From an uncultured Fibrobacter sp. (lineage in GTDB: Bacteria > Fibrobacterota > Fibrobacteria > Fibrobacterales > Fibrobacteraceae), in assembly GCA_937891805.1 (NCBI GenBank), contig CALATK010000210.1:1-6957 (forward strand): 6,957 bases of DNA, given 5' to 3'. Both the position numbers and the translations under genes were made by a program. Within the stretch, counting starts at the first letter, position 1. Each line of letters starts with the position of its first letter. Below are positions 1 to 6,957 of this stretch, in pieces. Below the pieces are notes generated by a model. It was not told the DNA's origin, made no database searches, and saw only the letters and a list, made by a program, of their open reading frames with translations.

Positions 1-2747
<2,747 letters not shown>

Positions 2748-2752
2748 ATAAG

Positions 2753-2757
2753 CCTCC
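2753..2757 (-). promoter_or_regulatory. Ribosome binding site of the lipoprotein gene
   Basis: GGAGG on the minus strand, five bases before the ATG at 2747. It fixes the start and places the lipobox Cys at position 24, a normal distance. Confidence 0.8.
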
Positions 2758-2800
2758 ATCGTTTAAACTTCTGGAGTTTGCTCTTTTTGCAGACCGTATT

Positions 2801-2824
2801 TTTTTTTGTGATGAAACAAAAAAA
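2801..2824. repeat. AU-rich inverted repeat between lipoprotein gene and structured region
   Basis: A 9-bp perfect stem (TTTTTTTGT paired with ACAAAAAAA) closes a six-base GATGAA loop. On the minus strand its first bases are the T run that follows the large stem at 2825-2902, so it may form an alternative fold in the leader of the lipoprotein gene. The stem is weak because it is almost all A-T. Confidence 0.45.
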
Positions 2825-2902
2825 GGGTGCGGGTGCGTTGCATTCACCAAAGTGAGGCTCGGGAAAGGGCCCTTGTACGATAAATGCAAACGACCCACGC
2901 CC
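2818..2902 (-). terminator. Long stem-loop followed by U7 (terminator or attenuator-like)
   Basis: Positions 2825-2844 pair with 2883-2902: 15 Watson-Crick pairs plus one G-U in 20 positions, with one mismatch and one three-base internal loop. The tip of the stem is TTGCATT/AATGCAA, and a small hairpin TCAC-CAAA-GTGA lies inside the loop. On the minus strand the G+C-rich base is immediately followed by seven T, the layout of an intrinsic terminator. It sits about 70 bases before the lipoprotein ATG on the same strand. It could end an independent small RNA or attenuate read-through into the lipoprotein gene. No termination data are available here. Confidence 0.55.
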
Positions 2903-3080
2903 CGAAAGGGCTGTTGCCCTTGGCCTATACGGTCAAAAACCGGTGGATAAGCCGGCTACGACAAACTGAAGCATGCCGCAAAACAGCATGCCTGCGTGAG
3001 CGTTCGCCCTATTCTCGCACAAGTTGAAATTTTCCCGATTTCACCTTGAGAACAGAGCAAAACTCTTCTACGCTCTAAAA
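2825..3080. ncRNA. Hairpin-dense non-coding region, candidate structured RNA or long leader
   Basis: No convincing reading frame crosses this stretch, but inverted repeats follow one another: the 20-base stem 2825-2844/2883-2902; AAGGGC-TGTT-GCCCTT at 2906-2921; CCGG/CCGG at 2940-2955; GCATGC/GCATGC at 2971-2991; a bipartite stem CAAG-t-TGAAAT / ATTTCA-c-CTTG at 3020-3048, extended by TTCT/AGAA; and AGAGC/GCTCT near 3054-3076. It is G+C-richer than the AT-rich flank beyond 3060. The U7 tract at 2818-2824 favours minus-strand transcription, as a free RNA or as the 5' leader of the lipoprotein gene. I looked for RNase P, tmRNA, SRP, 6S and common riboswitch signatures and found none that hold. 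It could also be a dispersed intergenic repeat. Confidence 0.45.
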
Positions 3081-3233
3081 ATAACTTAAAAAACGACAAT
3101 AAGCAAAAAAAGTTTACAAAAAAGTCTGTTTTTGTGCTAAAAACGTCAAAAGACGCCTTTTTACGATAAATTTGGCAATTTCAATTTGGAATGATTGTAT
3201 ATTCCATGCCAAGACCGCAAATGCTCTAGTTAA
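3081..3233. other. AT-rich stretch without a recognisable gene
   Basis: This stretch is dominated by A and T runs with two small inverted repeats: ACAAAAA/TTTTTGT at 3116-3135, and CGTC-AAAA-GACG at 3144-3155, the latter flanked by T runs on both strands. A short frame on each strand crosses it but has no ribosome site or family resemblance. In-frame stops separate it from the helicase remnant. It may be decayed sequence upstream of that remnant, or contain weak terminators. Confidence 0.4.
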
Positions 3234-3512
3234 CAAGTATTCCTCTGCCGAAGAATAATCAAGCCGATAATTCTGGACGAACGAAATGCCGGAACCAGCA
3301 TTGACGCAGAATTTCAAGGTACGCTCCATCCCTTGCCATTTCCAATTTCATGGAAGGGTACATTGGCTCAATATGTAGGTCGATTACACCGCGTGGCCGC
3401 GGGCAAAACCGAAGTTCAGGTTTATGACTACGCAGATGTTGATGTTCCTGTACTCATGCGTATGCTCGCCAAGCGCAAGAAGGGGTATGCAGCGTTGGGG
3501 TATAAATTTTAG
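3234..3512 (+). pseudogene. C-terminal remnant of an SF2 (DEAD/DEAH-type) helicase
   Basis: The plus frame is open from just after TAA at 3231-3233 to TAG at 3510-3512. From about 3318 it reads like the extreme C-terminus of a large DEAD/DEAH helicase: PISWKGTLAQYVGRLHRV, then EVQVYDYADVDVPVLMRM, then KGYAALGYKF and stop. QYVGRLHR matches SF2 motif VI (Q-x-x-G-R-x-x-R), whose arginines contact ATP. The Walker A, DEAD/DEAH and all N-terminal parts are absent, and no start codon or ribosome site precedes the segment, so it is a fragment. Helicases with this ending occur in restriction-like and conflict-system contexts, including TOTE-type loci as far as I recall, but the remnant is too short to assign one. 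Its stop lies three bases from the DUF3791 stop on the other strand. Confidence 0.72.
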
Positions 3513-3515
3513 AAT

Positions 3516-3722
3516 TTAATGATTGTTTTGCAAAAATTTTTCTATGCAGTCAAATATAAAAGACTTTCCTTGTGTGTGCAGAATTTCTGCATTTTCGGAA
3601 AGGTATTGAAGTGTACCAGTTTTTTCAAAAAACTGGGCGATGTCAGAGGCTTGTTTGCCTTTGTTAGATGCGTATTCTTCAATGCACCAAGAGAGCCAAA
3701 ATGCCAAGTCCTCAGTGTTCAT
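3516..3722 (-). CDS. DUF3791-like small protein (third gene of the DUF3990 module)
   Basis: 68 residues starting MNTEDLAFWLSWCIEEYA, with FFEKTGTLQYL in the middle and ILHTQGKSFIFDCIEKFL near the end. The pattern of an aromatic-rich first helix (FWLSWCIEEYA), a 'F-E-K-x-G' turn and 'LHTQG...DxIEKFL' fits the DUF3791 family I know as a short neighbour of DUF3990 proteins. I chose ATG 3722 over an upstream in-frame ATG at 3755 because AAGGA lies at a good distance before 3722 and the N-terminus then matches family length. It overlaps the preceding gene by 11 bases, so the two are probably co-translated. No signal peptide or membrane segment is visible. A role as antitoxin or accessory factor is inferred from the operon only. 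Confidence 0.78.
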   Translation of the reverse strand: MNTEDLAFWLSWCIEEYASNKGKQASDIAQFFEKTGTLQYLSENAEILHTQGKSFIFDCIEKFLQNNH

Positions 3723-3939
3723 GTGCTTCTTCCTTATACATGTCAAATAAAGCAACCCAACCTAGCTGCCAAAGTTTTGTGTCTTCTTGACTGAGTAAGC
3801 GGCTTAATTTGCTTTTGTAGAATTTAAGAATAGCCTCTGAAGCAGTCAAGTGATCTTGCCGACATAATTCGTCGCAGATTTTTGCAACTTTATACGGAAT
3901 AAAGAGTCGGACATTTTCTTGTGTAATTTCGGGAATCAT
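3712..3939 (-). CDS. 75-aa small partner protein of the DUF3990 module
   Basis: 75 residues, MIPEITQENVRLFIPYKV to MYKEEAHEH. It is probably helical and cytosolic, with no Cys pair or membrane segment. The ending 'SKLSRLLSQEDTKLWQLGWVALFDMYKEE' resembles small proteins I recall beside DUF3990 genes (helix, then TKLW-x-LG, then L-x-DMY-x-E), but I cannot name the family. Its ATG overlaps the DUF3990 stop in an ATGA four-base overlap, and its own stop overlaps the DUF3791 start, so the three genes form one translationally coupled unit. The acidic tail and small size suit an antitoxin or adaptor; this is inference. Confidence 0.8.
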   Translation of the reverse strand: MIPEITQENVRLFIPYKVAKICDELCRQDHLTASEAILKFYKSKLSRLLSQEDTKLWQLGWVALFDMYKEEAHEH

Positions 3940-4421
3940 ACTTGTTCTGCCCTCGAGAATTTAAGAATCTGAAGAGCCTTCTCTGTATGAAACAGGATTT
4001 GGTCCACGTAGACCCAGGTGCGAAGTTCTTTTAGCAAGGTGGGCTTGTCCATGAAGCCGGATTCAAAAGCGTTAAGGCTGGCAAAAACTCTGTCGTTTGC
4101 AACGGCTCCTTTCACGATGTCGTGCTTATAAATGAAGTCTTTATCCGTCCTGTTTGCGATAACAAAGTCAAGCCATTGCTCATCAGCTTTTTTGAAATCA
4201 AGAATATCTAGATTCTTGTTTTGAAGAAAATCGTCAGGAACCGTGAAAATAGAAACCGTTGCAGAGCCTTTCTTTTCCAGTTTCGCTTTACTAATCGACC
4301 AGCGCTTGGCTTGGTCAAAACTCGTGGTTGTGTAAAACCCCGTGCCGAAATCAAGCCGATGAGATGGGGTTCTGATTTCGGGAACGGAAACCACTATGTT
4401 GCTGCCGTGATAAAGTTCCAT
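3936..4421 (-). CDS. DUF3990-family protein, ADP-ribosyltransferase-like toxin candidate
   Basis: 161 residues beginning MELYHGSN, the usual N-terminus and length for DUF3990. Visible motifs: LYHGS (3-7, His5), LDFGTGFYTT (23-32, Tyr30), AKRWS (38-42), WLDFVIANR (83-91), DIVKGAVANDRV (101-112) and DQILFHTEKAL (140-150). The 'L-x-HG-S ... G-x-G-F-Y-x-T' pair is the same arrangement as the His and Tyr motifs of PARP/diphtheria-type ADP-ribosyltransferases, which bind NAD. I cannot point with certainty to the third catalytic residue; the DQILFHTE segment is the likely place. It is cytosolic, with no signal. It leads a three-gene operon with two tiny proteins, a toxin-antitoxin-like layout. The ribosome site AAAGGA is rather far (13 bases) from the ATG. 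The target is unknown. Confidence 0.85.
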   Translation of the reverse strand: MELYHGSNIVVSVPEIRTPSHRLDFGTGFYTTTSFDQAKRWSISKAKLEKKGSATVSIFTVPDDFLQNKNLDILDFKKADEQWLDFVIANRTDKDFIYKHDIVKGAVANDRVFASLNAFESGFMDKPTLLKELRTWVYVDQILFHTEKALQILKFSRAEQV

Positions 4422-4447
4422 GTAGATTTATTTGTCCTTTGCAGGAT

Positions 4448-4476
4448 AATATATAATTTTTTTGCACAAATGCTAA
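4448..4476 (-). promoter_or_regulatory. Possible sigma-70-type promoter of the DUF3990 operon
   Basis: On the minus strand TTAGCA (4471-4476) and TATATT (4448-4453) are separated by 17 bases and lie just upstream of the DUF3990 start. Four of six and five of six bases match the consensus boxes. Transcription would begin near 4441, giving a leader of only about 20 bases that starts at the AAAGGA ribosome site (4435-4440). The -35 box overlaps the outer A-run of the terminator hairpin next door. The region is AT-rich, so a chance match is possible. Confidence 0.4.
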
Positions 4477-4507
4477 AAGAACCGCGACGTTTAAGTCGCG
4501 GCCTTTT
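4475..4507. terminator. Bidirectional intrinsic terminator
   Basis: CCGCGAC (4482-4488) and GTCGCGG (4495-4501) form a 7-bp G+C-rich stem with a GTTTAA loop, flanked by AAAAG on the left and CTTTT on the right. Each strand therefore has a stem followed by a T-rich run: TTTTAATTTTT on plus, TTCTTTT on minus. On the minus strand it lies downstream of the pgi remnant and upstream of the DUF3990 operon, and would insulate the operon from read-through. Confidence 0.75.
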
Positions 4508-4516
4508 AATTTTTGT

Positions 4517-4561
4517 GGATCCTTCGACTTCACGCCTTACGGCGCTCCGCTCAGGATGACA
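4517..4561 (-). repeat. Dispersed palindromic intergenic repeat, copy A
   Basis: Read on the minus strand it goes TGTCATCCTGAGC, an inner hairpin CGCC-TTAC-GGCG, then GTCGAAGGATCC. The outer arms ATCCT and AGGAT also pair. This is the 'CCTGAGC ... GTCGAAGGATC' intergenic repeat found in many bacterial genomes, whose spurious translations in databases contain the string HPERSE or similar; here one shadow frame reads CHPERSAVRREVEGS. Its mechanism of spread is not known to me. It lies between the pgi remnant and the terminator, and a diverged inverted copy lies near the other end of the pgi remnant. Confidence 0.75.
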
Positions 4562-4566
4562 CAAGT

Positions 4567-4583
4567 GCGGGGCGTCGCCCCGC
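4567..4583. repeat. GC-rich hairpin just after the pgi stop
   Basis: GCGGGGC (4567-4573) and GCCCCGC (4577-4583) form a perfect 7-bp stem with a GTC loop, 13 bases after the pgi stop on the minus strand. No T run follows on that strand, so it is not a canonical terminator by itself. It may stabilise the 3' end of the transcript or belong to the neighbouring repeat element. Confidence 0.55.
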
Positions 4584-4596
4584 CTCTTTCGTCTAA

Positions 4597-5416
4597 TTAA
4601 GCCTGGTGCTTCTTGAACCACTTGATGAGACCGTTGGTAGAGCTGTCGTGGTTCAGTTCGGCATCGGCCTTGGCAAGTTCCGGGAGGATCTTCTTGGCGA
4701 GCTGCTTACCGAGTTCAACACCCCACTGGTCGTAGCTGTTGATGTTCCAGATCACGCCCTGGGTGAAGATCTTGTGTTCGTACATGGCGATGAGGGCGCC
4801 CAGCGTTTCCGGAGAAACGTAGTCCATCATGATGGAGTTGGTGGGCTTGTTGCCTTCGAACACCTTGTGCGGGGCGAGGAATGCGATTTCTTCTTCGCTC
4901 TTGCCGTCCTTGCGGAGTTCTTCCTGGGCCTGGGCGAGGGTCTTGCCGTTCATCAGGGCTTCGGGCTGTGCAAAGAAGTTGCTGAGCAGCTTCTGGTGAT
5001 GGTCGCCGACCTTGTTGTGGCTGTTGGCCGGGGCGATGAAGTCGCACGGAATCATCTTGGTACCCTGGTGGATGAGCTGGTAGAAGGCATGCTGGCCGTT
5101 GGTACCCGGTTCGCCCCAGAGGATCGGGCCGGTCTGGTAATCGACGCGGGCAGAGTTACGATCGACGGTCTTGCCGTTGGATTCCATGTCGGCCTGCTGG
5201 AAGTAGGCGGCAAGGCGGTGCAGGTACTGGTCGTACGGGAGCATGGCGTAGCTGGAAGCACCGAAGAAGTTGTTGTACCACACGCCGATGAGGGCGAGGA
5301 TCACCGGCATGTTCTTGTCGGCCGGGGCGGTCTTGAAGTGCTGATCCATCTCGTAGGCGCCCTGGTGGAGCTTCATGTAATTGTCGAAACCAATGCGGAG
5401 AGCGATCGAAAGGCAT
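4597..5416 (-). pseudogene. pgi: Glucose-6-phosphate isomerase, C-terminal half only
   Basis: The frame matches Pgi from [15 protein letters not shown] to the end (...[16 protein letters not shown]). It keeps [12 protein letters not shown] (catalytic Glu), the His of ANSHNK that aligns with the catalytic His, and signature 2 with the active-site Lys ([18 protein letters not shown]). Pgi, about 550 residues, interconverts glucose-6-phosphate and fructose-6-phosphate in the cytosol. Roughly the first half is missing, including the first SIS domain and signature 1 (GGRYSxWSxxG), which should end right where homology stops (near 5416). Upstream, the frame runs through unrelated sequence to an in-frame TAG near 5485. 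The first internal ATG (5376) has no ribosome site. The remaining part has no frameshift and is G+C-rich, like a well-expressed housekeeping gene, unlike its neighbours. The break is therefore recent or an assembly join. Confidence 0.9.
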
Positions 5417-5581
5417 CTTTGGGCGTTCCCCGGCTCAAGGTCCCTGAACTTGCCGAAGGATGCCGGGTCGGGCTATATTCTGGGGGCAATCGACAGCGCT
5501 CGCGCTTGCCGCTCACCTCCCAGAACCAAGCCTCGCTACGCGAGTCTTGTCCTCAAGGGGTCACTATCCCTAACGCACCTT
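5417..5581. repeat. GC-rich, hairpin-rich spacer at the pgi breakpoint
   Basis: This stretch codes for nothing convincing, although several GC-rich shadow frames cross it. It contains CTCGC-TAC-GCGAG (5532-5544), an AGCG-CTCG-CGCT hairpin, a GGG/CCC pair in GGGGTCACTATCCC near the FRG stop, and a diverged dispersed-repeat copy (5439-5465). Its base composition differs sharply from the AT-rich FRG gene. It looks like a repeat-derived intergenic element, but I see no clear terminal inverted repeats or target-site duplication. It may also contain the FRG terminator, though no T run follows a strong stem on the minus strand. Confidence 0.5.
5439..5465 (+). repeat. Dispersed palindromic repeat, copy B (diverged, inverted relative to copy A)
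   Basis: On the plus strand GGTCCCTGAACTTGCCGAAGGATGCC matches the frame 'CCTGAgC...GtCGAAGGATcC' of copy A, which reads on the minus strand. The two copies therefore face opposite ways and bracket the pgi remnant. Copy B lacks the inner GC-rich hairpin and differs at several bases, so its membership in the same family is probable but not certain. Confidence 0.5.
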
Positions 5582-6490
5582 TTATTTGTAGTATTCTTCT
5601 GGATTTTTTCCGTAGAAACGTTCAAAATAATCAACAACACCATCCCAATCGGGATAAACAGTGTCAACTGTTTTTCCTAGCAGGTTTAGTTCTTCGCGAA
5701 TTTGGTTTTTCGCTTGTTGCGGAATGCGAATCTTGGCGAGACGGATTTCAGGGCCCTTGTTGGATTCAAGAGTCGCCAAATGAAGCCTGTCCCCATTCAT
5801 TCCAAAAAGAAGAAATACCCCTTGCTGCGCCTTGATTCGTGGATTGTCCAACAGCGGATGGACGCAGTATATAGATTCCAGATGGTCTTTTACAATTTCG
5901 TCCTTGAAATGCGGCTTCTCCGCTCGGATTTCATGGAGCAAATGGTGTATTGAGTCCTGTTTGTTGAATTCTTCTATATCGGGACTCATCCCCCTTATGT
6001 CAAGATTGTCGTGTGCGTAAACAGAAATATTTGAAATGACGCTCACCTTGTCGGAATGCCAGTTGCAAATGGATTCCTCAGGAATTTCGTAAATAAGTAC
6101 TACACAATCTTTGCTGTCGTCGTCTTTAGACTTCGAATCAATGTAAAGTGCAAAAAATAGGGCCTGCAACGAATCTGGCGTGATGTCAAGCAGCCGAGTG
6201 CGAATCCTGTAGTGTTGCATTAGTGCTAGTTTTTCGAAGGTCGTTGAGCAATGGGCGAATTCACTGGACATTCTCCGTTCACATTCCCGGAACAAAATCG
6301 ATTCACGACCACTTTCAAGCCAGCCGCCACGGGCGATATTTGGGGTGCCTGCACTGTTGCCGTAATCGAGGGGTTCACCACGAAAGTATAGACGGACATT
6401 CTCTCGATGACCGCACACACCTCCTTTCTTCAAATCTTTGAGAACATCAATGTATTTGGCGACAGATGTCACTTCGTGATATTCGGACAT
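5582..6490 (-). CDS. FRG-domain protein
   Basis: 302 residues from ATG 6490. The FRG domain runs through the N-terminal half: LYFRGEP with the name-giving Phe36-Arg37-Gly38, a Glu/Arg-rich helix (FRECERRM), then KLALMQHYRIRTRLLDITPDSLQALFFAL (88-114), the most conserved block of the family (usually MQHxGxPTRLLDxT). FRG proteins are widespread on accessory and phage-related islands; their biochemical activity is not established as far as I know. No signal or membrane segment is visible. GTG at 6493 is also in frame, but ATG 6490 has the better spacing from GAGG. The ATG shares one base with the upstream stop (TGATG), so translation is coupled to the 111-aa gene. The second half (about 150-302) is not recognisable to me and ends in an aromatic, charged tail (DYFERFYGKNPEEYYK). 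Confidence 0.86.
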   Translation of the reverse strand: MSEYHEVTSVAKYIDVLKDLKKGGVCGHRENVRLYFRGEPLDYGNSAGTPNIARGGWLESGRESILFRECERRMSSEFAHCSTTFEKLALMQHYRIRTRLLDITPDSLQALFFALYIDSKSKDDDSKDCVVLIYEIPEESICNWHSDKVSVISNISVYAHDNLDIRGMSPDIEEFNKQDSIHHLLHEIRAEKPHFKDEIVKDHLESIYCVHPLLDNPRIKAQQGVFLLFGMNGDRLHLATLESNKGPEIRLAKIRIPQQAKNQIREELNLLGKTVDTVYPDWDGVVDYFERFYGKNPEEYYK

Positions 6491-6825
6491 CACAGCACCT
6501 CTACTCCTGTAATTGTATAGGCTAGATTGGGCGATGTTCCTGTTTCGTCTATCATGAACTTTAGTGGCTTCTTTTGAAGCATTGCGTTGGCAAAGAGAAT
6601 GCAGTTGACAACTTTCAAACAGTGATAGTTTAAGGGATTCTGCAAATCAATCAACTTTGTTGTTGTATGTGCGACCTGCCCTTGAACGATAGTCGGCATG
6701 GGAGTCTCTTCTAAAAGATTCCAAAGACTTTTATTCGGATCTTCGAAAAGATGCTTTCCAACCCCCTTGATGTAGACTTGATTTTTCTCTACTCGTGTAA
6801 TTGTTGCAACAATAGCATATGTCAT
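6490..6825 (-). CDS. 111-aa hypothetical protein coupled to the FRG gene
   Basis: 111 residues, MTYAIVATITRVEKNQVYIKG to ITGVEVL. I do not recognise the family. The sequence looks mostly beta (MTYAIVATITRV, NQVYIKGVG, LAYTITGVEV), with a central segment NPLNYHCLKVVNCILFANAMLQKKPLKFMI that resembles an alpha helix followed by an edge strand. No signal or membrane segment. A good ribosome site (AAGGA, eight bases before ATG) supports the start. The TGA overlaps the FRG ATG, so the two products are made together, which suggests a complex or a regulator/effector relation; this is inference from arrangement only. It begins 34 bases after the stop of the partial gene at the right edge on the same strand, so it may be part of a longer operon. 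Confidence 0.82.
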   Translation of the reverse strand: MTYAIVATITRVEKNQVYIKGVGKHLFEDPNKSLWNLLEETPMPTIVQGQVAHTTTKLIDLQNPLNYHCLKVVNCILFANAMLQKKPLKFMIDETGTSPNLAYTITGVEVL

Positions 6826-6833
6826 AATTATAT

Positions 6834-6838
6834 TCCTT
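6834..6838 (-). promoter_or_regulatory. Ribosome binding site of the 111-aa gene
   Basis: AAGGA on the minus strand, eight bases before the ATG at 6825. No separate promoter is evident in the 34-base gap to the upstream stop, so read-through from the upstream gene is possible. Confidence 0.7.
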
Positions 6839-6859
6839 TAATATTTGGATGCATGGAGC

Positions 6860-6957
6860 CTAATTTGAATCTTTTACACATCGAACTGACAGAGCATTTA
6901 GTTTGCTGTTGAAATCCCAGCTAGTTGTGTTCCAAAGACCGCAGCCGGCAGTAAAGT
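6860..6957 (-). CDS. C-terminal end of a Fib_succ_major-type protein (partial)
   Basis: The minus frame enters at the right edge and ends at TAG 6862-6860. The last 31 residues run FTAGCGLWNTTSWDFNSK, then LNALSVRCVKDSN. The ending S-V-R-C-V-K-D is the typical last strand of the TIGR02145 domain, and the preceding aromatic, Asn-rich strand also fits. Only this fragment is visible, so nothing can be said about the N-terminal architecture. It is likely a secreted or lipid-anchored protein like the one at the left edge, and it lies directly upstream of the 111-aa/FRG pair. Confidence 0.8.
   Translation of the reverse strand, partial: FTAGCGLWNTTSWDFNSKLNALSVRCVKDSN

Noticed and set aside
2940..2970. 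GCCGGCTTATC on the minus strand resembling the conserved 3' end of RNase P RNA
   Set aside because: The other hallmark (GAGGAAAGTCC-type core) is absent in the several hundred bases where it should lie, so the match is short and coincidental.
3114..3329. A 71-residue minus frame in the AT-rich region
   Set aside because: No ribosome site, no family resemblance, and it overlaps the plus-strand helicase remnant, whose similarity is specific.
4394..4621. A 75-residue minus frame containing CHPERSAVRREVEGS
   Set aside because: This is the well-known spurious translation of the dispersed repeat at 4517-4561 and overlaps the DUF3990 start and a terminator.
4606..5835. A 409-residue plus-strand open frame opposite the pgi remnant and the end of the FRG gene
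   Set aside because: It is antisense to the clear Pgi frame, is a low-complexity Val/Gly/Leu/Glu-rich translation typical of GC-rich antisense frames, crosses the non-coding spacer and the FRG end, and has no family resemblance.
6823..6832. A perfect TATAAT on the minus strand just before the 111-aa gene's ATG
   Set aside because: It lies between the ribosome site and the start codon, so transcription from it would begin inside the gene; probably chance in AT-rich sequence.

Overview
The window looks like accessory DNA from a Fibrobacter-type bacterium (Fibrobacterota, gut or rumen). The main evidence is a large lipoprotein at the left edge. It has a lipobox, a collagen-like Gly-X-Y tract, tandem Cys-pair modules and a C-terminal domain with the hallmark strings of the Fibrobacter succinogenes major paralogous domain (TIGR02145), such as TWMAENLNY, YGRLYKWSAAMDSAG and CPTGWHLPD. 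A second C-terminus of the same domain enters at the right edge. Every intact gene is on the minus strand. The only plus-strand coding trace is a helicase remnant.

Layout, left to right. (1) 1-2747, minus: collagen-like lipoprotein, C-terminus outside the window. (2) 2748-3233: no gene. About 250 bp is hairpin-dense, including a long stem (2825-2902) with a U7 tract on its minus-strand 3' side; an AT-rich stretch follows. (3) 3234-3512, plus: C-terminal remnant of an SF2 helicase ending three bases from the next gene. (4) 3516-4421, minus: a tightly overlapping three-gene operon of a DUF3990 protein (ADP-ribosyltransferase-like toxin candidate), a 75-aa partner and a 68-aa DUF3791 protein. 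(5) 4475-4583: a bidirectional terminator, a palindromic dispersed repeat and a GC-rich hairpin. (6) 4597-5416, minus: the C-terminal half of glucose-6-phosphate isomerase (pgi), cut just downstream of where the family's first signature motif would lie. (7) 5417-5581: GC-rich, hairpin-rich spacer with a second, inverted copy of the dispersed repeat near the pgi breakpoint. (8) 5582-6825, minus: a translationally coupled pair, a 111-aa unknown and an FRG-domain protein. (9) 6860-6957, minus: the end of another TIGR02145-type protein.

The picture is a mosaic: two compact cassettes (DUF3990/DUF3791 and 111-aa/FRG) of the kind carried in conflict or defence islands, a helicase fragment and a pgi fragment, with repeats beside the breakpoints. 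The truncations could be real rearrangements or metagenome assembly joins at repeats, and sequence alone does not separate these. The strongest leads are the three-gene DUF3990 module, the FRG pair and the structured RNA-like region upstream of the lipoprotein. The two window edges also look like complementary halves of one paralogous domain, off by a single base of frame.
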